NCBI GenBank assembly: GCA_905234355.1
Contig: CAJOHP010000087.1
Coordinates: 1,633-10,573 of the forward strand
Length of the DNA stretch: 8,941 nt
Origin: an uncultured Prevotella sp.
GTDB taxonomy: Bacteria; Bacteroidota; Bacteroidia; Bacteroidales; Bacteroidaceae
Direction: 5' to 3'
Positions 1 through 6,367 of the stretch are shown piece by piece (the first letter of the stretch is position 1; each line of letters opens with the position of its first letter). The notes under the pieces were generated by a model. The model had not been told where the DNA came from. It was given only the letters and a program-made list of their open reading frames with translations, and searched no databases. A program made the position numbers and the translations under genes.

Positions 1-2049
1 TTTGCCGAGGTGGCCCGCACCGCCGCCGGCGTGACCACCTACACGCTGTCGGGCCTGGAGCCCGGCACGAAGTACAGCGTGCGCCTGCGTGCCTTTGCCG
101 CCGACAGCTACTCCGACTATACTGCCGCCACAGACATGAGCACCCGCCCCGTCGAGGTGGGCATCATCGACGTGGACACCTATCAGCCCGACCTCACCTG
201 GGGGGCACAGCCCGCCGCTGCCTGGGACTACAGCTCGCCGTCGTGGACTGAGGGCGTCTTTGCCGACGGCAAGAGCGTGCTCTTCGCCCCGGCCGACGAC
301 GTCAGCGTCACGCTCAGCCAGACCGTCAGCCCCGCGGCCGTGGTGGTCAACAGTGCTGCCCACGTAGCCATCGAGGGCACCGGAGCCATCGGCGGCACAG
401 CCTCTGTCAACAAGGCCGGCACGGGCACCCTCACCCTTGGCACCACCAACACCTACACCGGCGCCACCGTGCTGCACGAGGGCGTGCTCGAGTTTGCCAC
501 GCTCAAGAACGGCGGCGAGCCCAGCGGCATAGGCCAGAGCGTGGAGTTTGCACAGAACTGGATCTTCGACGGCGGCACCTACCGCTATACCGGTTCGTCC
601 ACACAGACCAACCGCGCGGCCAAGCTCACCGACGAGACCGAGTTCAGCATAGCCAAGAGCGGCACCACCGTCACCATGAACGGCACCTTCGAGGGCACGG
701 CCAGCCTCGCCATCGGCGGACAGGGGCAGCTCACTGTGGGCACCAACAAGTTCTTCGGCTACACCGGCAGCACCATCCTGCGCAGCGGCACCCTCTACCT
801 GAGCACGGCCGACATTGCCAAGACAGGCATCGGATCGTCGAAGAAGCTCGTCTTCGCCGGCGGACACCTCAAGACCAAGGGCGAGACCGAAGGCTACGAG
901 ACCTACTCCTTCCCCATAGAGGTGAGGGAGGGCACCACCTCGCAGTTCTCGCCCAACCGCAACTGCTACATGACCAGCACGCTCACCGGCACAGGCACCC
1001 TGCAGCTCAACATACCCTATCTGCGCGAATATGTGGACTGGAACACCGACAACTTCCGCGGACGCATCATTGCCAACGGCGTGTCGTCGGAGAAGCAAGG
1101 CTCACTCTTCCTCCTGCAGAAGGGGTGTACAGACCTCTCTACCCTCGTCGTCGAGGCCAAGGGCAACGCCCGCCTCTGCGCCTGGGACACCAATCCCGAG
1201 ATCACCCTGGGTGGTCTCTCCGGCACTTCCGGCACGTGGCTGAGCGGCTCGAGCAAGAATACCAAGGGCTTCACCTGCACATGGAACGTGGGGCGCGCCA
1301 ATACCGACGAGACCTTCGGCGGCACCATCAACAACTGGTCGTGCTCAGGCAGCGGCTACACCGGCACCGTGAGCATCAACAAGGTGGGCACGGGCCTGTG
1401 GCGACTCACTGGCTCCAACGAGTATAGCGGCGCCACGCAGGTGAAGGGCGGCACGCTCGTCATCAACGGCACCCACACCGGCACAGGCTCCATCAGCGTG
1501 CTCGGCTCGGCCACCCTGGCCGGCAAGGGCAGCGTGGCCTCGAAGGTCAGCGTCTACAACGAGGGCACCCTGCTCGCCGGCGACACACTCATCAACAACC
1601 AGGGTCTCACGCTCAACAAGGGCCTCTCGATGAAGGCCGGCTCCACCTATCAGGTGCCCCTCTACTGCAACGGCTCCGCCGGCAAGGCCAACAAGATCAC
1701 GCTCAAAGGCAGTGTCGACATCAACGATGCCACACTCTACCTCGACCTCTCCGACGTCTCGTCCATCCCCGACGACAAGGCGTTCATCCTCTTCAGCGTC
1801 TCGGGAGCCACCATCACCGGCAACGGCTTCACCACCATCGTGCCTGAGCGCCCCTCGCCCACGCAGGTGTGGGACACCTCGGCACTGCTCACCAAGGGCT
1901 ACCTCTACGTGCGCGCTGCCACAGCAGTGCACGTCATCGAGACCGACAGGACCGCTGGCAGCAATGTCTGTTACGACCTCACCGGACGTCGCGTGGCAAA
2001 GCCTGCCAAGGGGCTCTACGTGCAGAACGGACGCAAAGTGGTGAAGTGA
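1..2049 (+). CDS. Secreted FN3 and PATR beta-strand repeat protein, 3' part (5' end outside window)
   Basis: The frame is open from base 1 with no start, so the gene begins upstream; the GTG at 10 is internal. Numbering codon 1 at base 1, 682 residues are visible. Residues 1 to about 50 are the end of a fibronectin type III domain (LSGLEPGTKYSVRLRAF). From about 60 on the protein is Gly/Thr/Ser-rich beta-strand sequence. It holds autotransporter-associated (PATR-type) repeats: NKAGTGTLTLGTTNTYTGAT near 137-156, a weaker copy near 235-262 (YTGSTILRSGTLYL), and NKVGTGLWRLTGSNEYSGAT near 460-479. The last ~28 residues (YDLTGRRV, then KGLYVQNGRKVVK) match the short C-terminal domain common on exported Prevotella proteins and resembling type IX secretion sorting domains. 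No catalytic domain is visible; an enzyme module could lie upstream. Inferred to be secreted or surface-bound, possibly acting on polysaccharide. It ends at its own terminator and is a separate unit from parA. Confidence 0.8.
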   Translation, partial: FAEVARTAAGVTTYTLSGLEPGTKYSVRLRAFAADSYSDYTAATDMSTRPVEVGIIDVDTYQPDLTWGAQPAAAWDYSSPSWTEGVFADGKSVLFAPADDVSVTLSQTVSPAAVVVNSAAHVAIEGTGAIGGTASVNKAGTGTLTLGTTNTYTGATVLHEGVLEFATLKNGGEPSGIGQSVEFAQNWIFDGGTYRYTGSSTQTNRAAKLTDETEFSIAKSGTTVTMNGTFEGTASLAIGGQGQLTVGTNKFFGYTGSTILRSGTLYLSTADIAKTGIGSSKKLVFAGGHLKTKGETEGYETYSFPIEVREGTTSQFSPNRNCYMTSTLTGTGTLQLNIPYLREYVDWNTDNFRGRIIANGVSSEKQGSLFLLQKGCTDLSTLVVEAKGNARLCAWDTNPEITLGGLSGTSGTWLSGSSKNTKGFTCTWNVGRANTDETFGGTINNWSCSGSGYTGTVSINKVGTGLWRLTGSNEYSGATQVKGGTLVINGTHTGTGSISVLGSATLAGKGSVASKVSVYNEGTLLAGDTLINNQGLTLNKGLSMKAGSTYQVPLYCNGSAGKANKITLKGSVDINDATLYLDLSDVSSIPDDKAFILFSVSGATITGNGFTTIVPERPSPTQVWDTSALLTKGYLYVRAATAVHVIETDRTAGSNVCYDLTGRRVAKPAKGLYVQNGRKVVK

Positions 2050-2076
2050 TAAAGACGCAACGGATAGAGTACAGAT

Positions 2077-2119
2077 AGCGGCATCCCGATGAGCACCTGC
2101 CATCGGGATGCCGCTTTTC
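2077..2119 (+). terminator. Strong Rho-independent terminator
   Basis: A perfect 15-bp inverted repeat (AGCGGCATCCCGATG at 2077-2091, CATCGGGATGCCGCT at 2101-2115) encloses a 9-nt loop and is followed by a T-rich stretch (TTTTCCTT). It lies 27 bp past the stop of the PATR protein gene and separates it from the parA operon. The opposite strand lacks a matching T run, so it probably works mainly on + strand transcripts. Confidence 0.9.
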
Positions 2120-2207
2120 CTTACTCCCTTTTCTTTGCCTTATATCATCAAGAATGCAAAAAAAGTGAAATTATAGCCTAATAGCGCGGTATTAAGCAGA
2201 AAATTTG

Positions 2208-2215
2208 TAACTTTG
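2208..2215 (+). promoter_or_regulatory. Bacteroidetes-type promoter -7 box of the parA operon
   Basis: TAACTTTG matches the Bacteroidetes primary-sigma -7 consensus TAnnTTTG at every fixed base. It sits in the AT-rich stretch between the upstream terminator and parA. Transcription would start near 2221-2223, giving a leader of only about 27 nt. A clear TTTG -33 element is not seen 19-21 bp upstream (about 2184-2188), so the -33 half is weak or absent. The TTG at 2213 lies inside this box, which argues against it as the parA start. No other promoter-like box is obvious before the downstream genes, so this probably drives the whole operon. Confidence 0.7.
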
Positions 2216-2248
2216 CAGTCTGTTTTCTTAAAGGATAAAAGATTGAAT

Positions 2249-3013
2249 ATGGGAAAGATTATTGCTTTGGCAAACCAAAAGGGTGGCGTAGGCAAGACTA
2301 CGACAACCATCAATCTGGCAGCATCACTGGCCACACTGGAGAAGACCGTGCTCGTCGTCGATGCCGACCCGCAGGCCAACGCCTCCAGCGGCTTGGGCGT
2401 CGACCTCAACGAGGTGGACTGCTCGCTCTATGAGTGCATCATCGACAAGGCCGACGTGCGCGATGCCATCTACACCACCGACATCGAGGGACTCGACATC
2501 ATACCCAGCCACATAGACCTCGTGGGCGCCGAGATAGAGATGCTCAACCTCGACAACCGCGAGCGCGTGCTCAAACAGCTGCTCGACCCCATCAGCCCCG
2601 AATACGACTACATACTCATCGACTGTTCGCCCTCGCTCGGGCTCATCACCGTCAATGCGCTCACAGCGGCAGACTCGGTCATCATACCCGTGCAGTGCGA
2701 GTACTTCGCGCTCGAGGGCATATCCAAGCTGCTCAACACCATCAAGATCATCAAGTCCAAGCTCAACCCACGGCTCGAGATAGAGGGCTTCCTGCTTACG
2801 ATGTACGACTCGCGCCTGCGACTGGCCAACCAGATATACGACGAGGTGAAGCGCCACTTCCAGGAGCTGGTCTTCAAGACCGTCATACAGCGCAACGTCA
2901 AGCTCTCGGAGAGTCCGTCGCACGGACTGCCCGTCATCCTCTACGACGCCGACTCCACCGGCTCCAAGAACCACCTGGCACTGGCCAAGGAAATCATCGG
3001 GAAGAACAGCTGA
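2249..3013 (+). CDS. parA: ParA/Soj chromosome partitioning ATPase
   Basis: 254 residues from ATG 2249. This start is preferred to an in-frame TTG at 2213 because the family begins just before the Walker box (MGKIIALANQKGG) and 2213 lies in the -7 promoter box. Deviant Walker A KGGVGKT is at 11-17, with signature lysine K11; the A' motif VLVVDADPQAN is at 34-44; Walker B YILID is at 121-125, followed by CSPSLG. There is no N-terminal helix-turn-helix domain, which fits the small chromosomal Soj-type ParA rather than large plasmid ParA. In this family ATP-bound dimers bind nucleoid DNA nonspecifically, ParB stimulates hydrolysis, and the origin region is moved to the daughter cell halves. First gene of the operon, 41 bp before parB. 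The first 20 or so codons are more AT-rich (ATT ATT GCT TTG) than the rest, as expected for an easily opened start. The AAGGA at 2231 is 13 nt from the ATG, too far to be a convincing ribosome site. Confidence 0.96.
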   Translation: MGKIIALANQKGGVGKTTTTINLAASLATLEKTVLVVDADPQANASSGLGVDLNEVDCSLYECIIDKADVRDAIYTTDIEGLDIIPSHIDLVGAEIEMLNLDNRERVLKQLLDPISPEYDYILIDCSPSLGLITVNALTAADSVIIPVQCEYFALEGISKLLNTIKIIKSKLNPRLEIEGFLLTMYDSRLRLANQIYDEVKRHFQELVFKTVIQRNVKLSESPSHGLPVILYDADSTGSKNHLALAKEIIGKNS

Positions 3014-3054
3014 CCCCCTCTCTCACCCCCCCCTCTAAACCATAACGCAAGACA

Positions 3055-3984
3055 ATGGCAGTACACAAGAAATATGCTAAAGGCAGTACCGTCCTCGGCC
3101 GCGGGCTCGACAACATCGCCAACGGCCGCGGCCTCGACGCCCTTATCGACACCACCGACGTGCGCACGCAGGGCTCGTCAAACCTCAACGAGATACCCAT
3201 CGGCCAGATAGAGCCCAATCCCGACCAGCCTCGCCGCGAGTTCGACGAGACGGCCATGCGCGAGCTGGCTGCCAGCATACAGACCATGGGCATCATCGCC
3301 CCCATCACCCTGCGGCAGGTGGCTCCCGACCGCTACCAGATCATCGCCGGCGAGCGACGCTGGCGCGCTTCGCAGCTCGCAGGGCTCACCACCATACCGG
3401 CCTACATACGCACAGTGGAAGACGAGAACGTCATGGAGCTGGCACTCGTGGAGAACATACAGCGCGAAGACCTCAACGCCATCGAGATAGCCCTGGCCTA
3501 CGAGCATCTGGCCGAGACCACCGGCATGACGCAGGAGCGCATCTCCGAGCGTGTGGGCAAGAGCCGCACCGCCGTGACCAACTACATGCGGCTGCTCAAG
3601 CTGCCGGCACAGATACAGATGGCCCTCAAGAACCGCGAGATAGACATGGGACACGCCCGCGCACTGCTCTCGCTCGACTCGCCATCGCTACAGCTCAAGG
3701 TGTTTCGCGAAGTGCTCAAAAACCAGTACTCCGTGCGCAAGGTAGAGGAGATGGTGCAGATGCTCAAGAGCGGACAGGACGTGCAGGCTGCCAAGAAGAA
3801 AATCACCTCCGTGCAGCAGCTGCCCGAGCACTGTCAGGCTGCAAGAGACCGCCTGTCCGACATCTTCAGCACCACCGTGCAGATGACCTGCACACCGCAG
3901 GGCAAGGGCAAGATATCCATACCCTTTGCCAACGAGCAGGAGCTGCAGCGCATCATGGACGCACTCGGCAGCCGGCTGAAATAG
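3055..3984 (+). CDS. parB: ParB/Spo0J chromosome partitioning CTPase, parS-binding
   Basis: 309 residues. It should load on parS sites as a CTP-dependent clamp and activate ParA. Visible in order: a basic N-terminal tail with the ParA-contacting motif; the CTP-binding core with PNPDQPRREFDE (about 55-66), GERRWRA at 99-105 and ENIQRED at 133-139; a helix-turn-helix for parS at about 159-180 (TQERISERVGKSRTAVTNYM); and a C-terminal region that should dimerise. Length is normal for chromosomal ParB. The odd point is the N-terminus: the GRGLD motif, usually single, occurs twice (15-19 and 24-28), only the second continuing as the usual ALI. No parS-like palindrome was seen in the window. The gene starts 41 bp after parA in a C-rich spacer without a Shine-Dalgarno sequence, so it probably shares the parA promoter. 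Confidence 0.96.
   Translation: MAVHKKYAKGSTVLGRGLDNIANGRGLDALIDTTDVRTQGSSNLNEIPIGQIEPNPDQPRREFDETAMRELAASIQTMGIIAPITLRQVAPDRYQIIAGERRWRASQLAGLTTIPAYIRTVEDENVMELALVENIQREDLNAIEIALAYEHLAETTGMTQERISERVGKSRTAVTNYMRLLKLPAQIQMALKNREIDMGHARALLSLDSPSLQLKVFREVLKNQYSVRKVEEMVQMLKSGQDVQAAKKKITSVQQLPEHCQAARDRLSDIFSTTVQMTCTPQGKGKISIPFANEQELQRIMDALGSRLK
3097..3138 (+). repeat. Duplicated GRGLD coding motif in parB
   Basis: Bases 3097-3111 and 3124-3138 both encode GRGLD and differ at one base in 15 (GGG versus GGC for the second glycine). The copies are 27 bp apart, so the frame is kept. The four codons after each copy do not match (NIAN versus ALID). This fits either an old in-frame tandem duplication or convergence. 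Confidence 0.75.
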
Positions 3985-4022
3985 TCGCCCTGGCGTCCCC
4001 CCCCACACAAAACGACCCACCG

Positions 4023-4874
4023 ATGAGCATCAGTAAGCCCTATATATATATAATAAGGTGTAGCGAGCGCCCCCTGCGCCCCTTGCTCCTGTTGCTGCTG
4101 GCCCTCACTGCGGCCACTGTCGCGAGGGCACAGACGGCCGCCGACAGCACCCTGGGGGCTCGCGCCGCATCGCTCGCCGACACGCTCGTCGTGGCCAGCG
4201 ACAGCATCGTCGAGGCCGTCGACTCCATGTATGCAGCACTGCTCACCGACAGCACGCTCGCCGCCACGGCCGACAGCGCACTCACGACAGTACCGTCAGT
4301 CGTCATAGACCAGCGCCTCAAGCACGTAGGCAAGAAAAAACGCGACTGGACCAACTGGCGCCCCAACCCGCAGCGCGCACTGTGGCTCGCACTCGTCATA
4401 CCCGGCGGCGGACAGATATACAACCGCAAGTACTGGAAGCTGCCCATCGTCTACGGAGGATTCGTGGGATGCATCTACGCCATGATGTGGAACAACATGA
4501 TGTACAGCGACTACTCACAGGCCTATCTCGACATCATGGACGACGACCCCAATACGGCCAGCTACAACAAGTTCCTGCACCTGGGACGCACTATCGACAA
4601 GTCCAACGAGGACCGCTACAAGCAGATATTCAAGAGCCGCAAGGACAAGTACCGCCGCTGGCGCGACCTCAGCTTCTTCACCATGCTCGGCGTCTATGCC
4701 ATCTCCGTCATCGATGCCTACGTCGACGCCGAACTGTCCGACTTCGACATCTCCAAGGACCTCAGCCTGAAGGTGCGTCCCACCATCATGGGCAACGGCG
4801 CAACGGCCTTGACCAACAACACTAACCCGCTGCGCAGCACGTCGCTCGGCGTGAACTGCAGCCTGAATTTCTAA
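4023..4874 (+). CDS. DUF5683 family exported envelope protein of unknown function
   Basis: 283 residues. The family match is by recognition: the conserved block NPQRALWLALVIPGGGQIYN (115-134) continues as RKYWKLPIVYGG (135-146). It starts with a signal peptide having a long n-region, a poly-Leu core at 21-26 and a likely cut after ARA (residue 36). Residues 37-105 are a low-complexity Ala/Asp/Ser/Thr linker, then comes a basic patch (KKKR). Two hydrophobic stretches follow, about 119-157 and 216-236, separated by a charged segment rich in Tyr, Lys and Arg. The C-terminus ends in Phe after strand-like sequence (LGVNCSLNF), as many outer-membrane proteins do, but a barrel is not evident. Function is not known to me. 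Its place between parB and mltD, 14 bp before the latter, suggests an envelope role linked to the cell cycle (inference). The 5' end is unusual, with a 16-nt AT-only run at 4041-4056, but no better start is visible; a TTG at 4083 would leave only a shortened hydrophobic segment. Confidence 0.85.
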   Translation: MSISKPYIYIIRCSERPLRPLLLLLLALTAATVARAQTAADSTLGARAASLADTLVVASDSIVEAVDSMYAALLTDSTLAATADSALTTVPSVVIDQRLKHVGKKKRDWTNWRPNPQRALWLALVIPGGGQIYNRKYWKLPIVYGGFVGCIYAMMWNNMMYSDYSQAYLDIMDDDPNTASYNKFLHLGRTIDKSNEDRYKQIFKSRKDKYRRWRDLSFFTMLGVYAISVIDAYVDAELSDFDISKDLSLKVRPTIMGNGATALTNNTNPLRSTSLGVNCSLNF

Positions 4875-4888
4875 CAACGACCCCACAC

Positions 4889-6334
4889 ATGAAGATTATC
4901 CACACCACACATCCTGACGACCAGTCTTCCACACGCCACGGCCACCCCCTGCGCTCGCTCGGCCTCGCCCTTGGCTTCAGCCTCCTGCTGGCCATGCCCG
5001 CACAGGCACAGATAGTCCTCGACGACGACGAGGAGGACGACGAGGAAGAGGTCGTCGACGACGACGATACTACCGACGACGAGATCACCGTGACCGACCT
5101 CGAGGGCAACGAGGAGCAGGTGGAGTTTCCCGAGGCCATGACCTACGACCTCGATTCGCTCATGAACCTCTACATGTCCAAGACCTATCTCGCGCCCGAC
5201 AACGACTGCCGCATGCGCGACGAGAATCCCACCTTCACCAAGGAGGAATACATCGACCGCCTGAGCCGCATGCCCACCGCCATGGAGATGGCCTACAACG
5301 ACGTGGTGCGCGCCTTCATCGACCGCTACACCGGACGGCTGCGCCGCTCCGTGGGCTACATGCTCGGTGCCGCCAACTTCTACATGCCCATCTTCGAGGA
5401 AGCCCTCGAGGCCTATCAGGTGCCCCTGGAGCTGAAGTATCTGCCCGTCATCGAGTCGGCACTCAACCCCACGGCCGTCTCACGCGTGGGCGCCACCGGA
5501 CTATGGCAGTTCATGCTCGCCACGGGAAAGGCATACGGACTCAACGTCAACACGCTCGTCGACGAGCGCCGCGACCCCGTCAAGTCCAGCTATGCCGCAG
5601 CACGCTACCTGCGCGACCTCTACCGCATCTTCGGCGACTGGAACCTCGTCATCGCTGCCTACAACTGCGGACCGGAAAACATCAACAAGGCCATACGCCG
5701 TGCCGGCGGCGACACCAAGGACTACTGGCACATCTACCCCTACCTGCCTAAGGAGACGCGAGGCTACGTGCCCGCCTTCATCGCGGCCAACTATGCCATG
5801 AACTACTACTGCGAGCACAACATCTGCCCCATGACGTCGCGCCTGCCGGCCAAGACCGACACCGTCGTCGTCTCGCGACAGGTCCACCTCAACCAGGTGG
5901 CGGCCGTCCTCGGCATCGACCTGCAGATGCTGCGCACGCTCAACCCCGTCTATCGCCGCGACATCGTGCCCGGCAACACCGCACCCTCGGCCATACGCCT
6001 GCCACAGGACCAGGTCACACGCTTCATCGACCTCGAAGACTCCATCTACGCCTTCCGCGCCAGCGAGCTCCTCACCAAGCGCGCAGAGGTAGAGGTCAAC
6101 GACGACGCACCCACCTTCGTCAGCAAGCGCCACACGGCCACACGACGCTCCTCGGTGAGGGGCGCACGAGGCAAGCGTGCCCGTGCCGCTGCCTCACACA
6201 GCGTCAAGGTGCGCCGCGGCGACACACTCTCGGCCATTGCCAGGCGAAACGGCACCACCGTGGCCAAGCTGCGCAAGCTCAACGGCATCAAGGGCAGCAA
6301 TATCCGTGCAGGAAAGAACATCAGGGTAAGATAG
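4889..6334 (+). CDS. mltD: MltD-like lytic transglycosylase with C-terminal LysM
   Basis: 481 residues. It should cleave the MurNAc-GlcNAc bond of peptidoglycan, forming 1,6-anhydroMurNAc, in the periplasm. A signal peptide with a hydrophobic core at about 24-36 is probably cut after AQA (40); there is no lipobox cysteine, so unlike E. coli MltD it is not obviously a lipoprotein. Residues 45-65 are an extreme acidic tract (17 of 21 Asp/Glu). The SLT domain spans about 140-300: catalytic Glu189 in PVIESALNP, then GLWQFM at 204-209 and AAYNCGPENI at 256-265. A degenerate LysM-like unit lies near 330-385. A basic linker (about 412-435, rich in Arg/Lys) leads to a clear LysM at 437-481 (RRGDTLSAIARRNGTTVAKL), which should bind glycan. 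The gene follows DUF5683 by 14 bp and precedes rel by 33 bp, so co-transcription is likely. The start is the only ATG placed before the signal core. Confidence 0.92.
   Translation: MKIIHTTHPDDQSSTRHGHPLRSLGLALGFSLLLAMPAQAQIVLDDDEEDDEEEVVDDDDTTDDEITVTDLEGNEEQVEFPEAMTYDLDSLMNLYMSKTYLAPDNDCRMRDENPTFTKEEYIDRLSRMPTAMEMAYNDVVRAFIDRYTGRLRRSVGYMLGAANFYMPIFEEALEAYQVPLELKYLPVIESALNPTAVSRVGATGLWQFMLATGKAYGLNVNTLVDERRDPVKSSYAAARYLRDLYRIFGDWNLVIAAYNCGPENINKAIRRAGGDTKDYWHIYPYLPKETRGYVPAFIAANYAMNYYCEHNICPMTSRLPAKTDTVVVSRQVHLNQVAAVLGIDLQMLRTLNPVYRRDIVPGNTAPSAIRLPQDQVTRFIDLEDSIYAFRASELLTKRAEVEVNDDAPTFVSKRHTATRRSSVRGARGKRARAAASHSVKVRRGDTLSAIARRNGTTVAKLRKLNGIKGSNIRAGKNIRVR
5021..5083 (+). repeat. GAC/GAG codon-repeat tract encoding an acidic stretch
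   Basis: This 63-bp purine-rich stretch within mltD is built almost only of GAC, GAG and GTC codons and encodes residues 45-65, of which 17 are Asp or Glu. It begins just past the predicted signal-peptide cut. Because the unit is a codon triplet, length changes by slippage would keep the frame. Confidence 0.7.
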
Positions 6335-6367
6335 GCCCCCAAAAAACACAGAAACCCCGTAACCACT

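Noticed and set aside
1345..2103. Minus-strand reading frame (252 codons) opposite the PATR protein and the terminator
   Set aside because: It starts inside the terminator hairpin region, shows no domain, and mirrors the codon pattern of the + strand gene.
2213..2248. TTG at 2213 as an extended start of ParA
   Set aside because: It falls within the TAACTTTG promoter box and would add residues absent from the family before the MGKIIALANQKGG start.
2050..2248. Small RNA or riboswitch in the gap before parA
   Set aside because: The only strong structure is the terminator hairpin; the predicted parA leader of about 27 nt is too short for a riboswitch.
3997..4004. C8 run as a phase-variation switch
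   Set aside because: It lies outside coding sequence between parB and DUF5683, and these are housekeeping-type genes, so on/off switching is unlikely; kept only as a possible Rho-related feature.
2249..4022. A parS site near parAB
   Set aside because: I looked for a palindrome like TGTTTCACGTGAAACA here and across the window. Several ACGTGG or CACGT cores exist (for example near 1231 and 7800), but none has matching GTT/AAC flanks.
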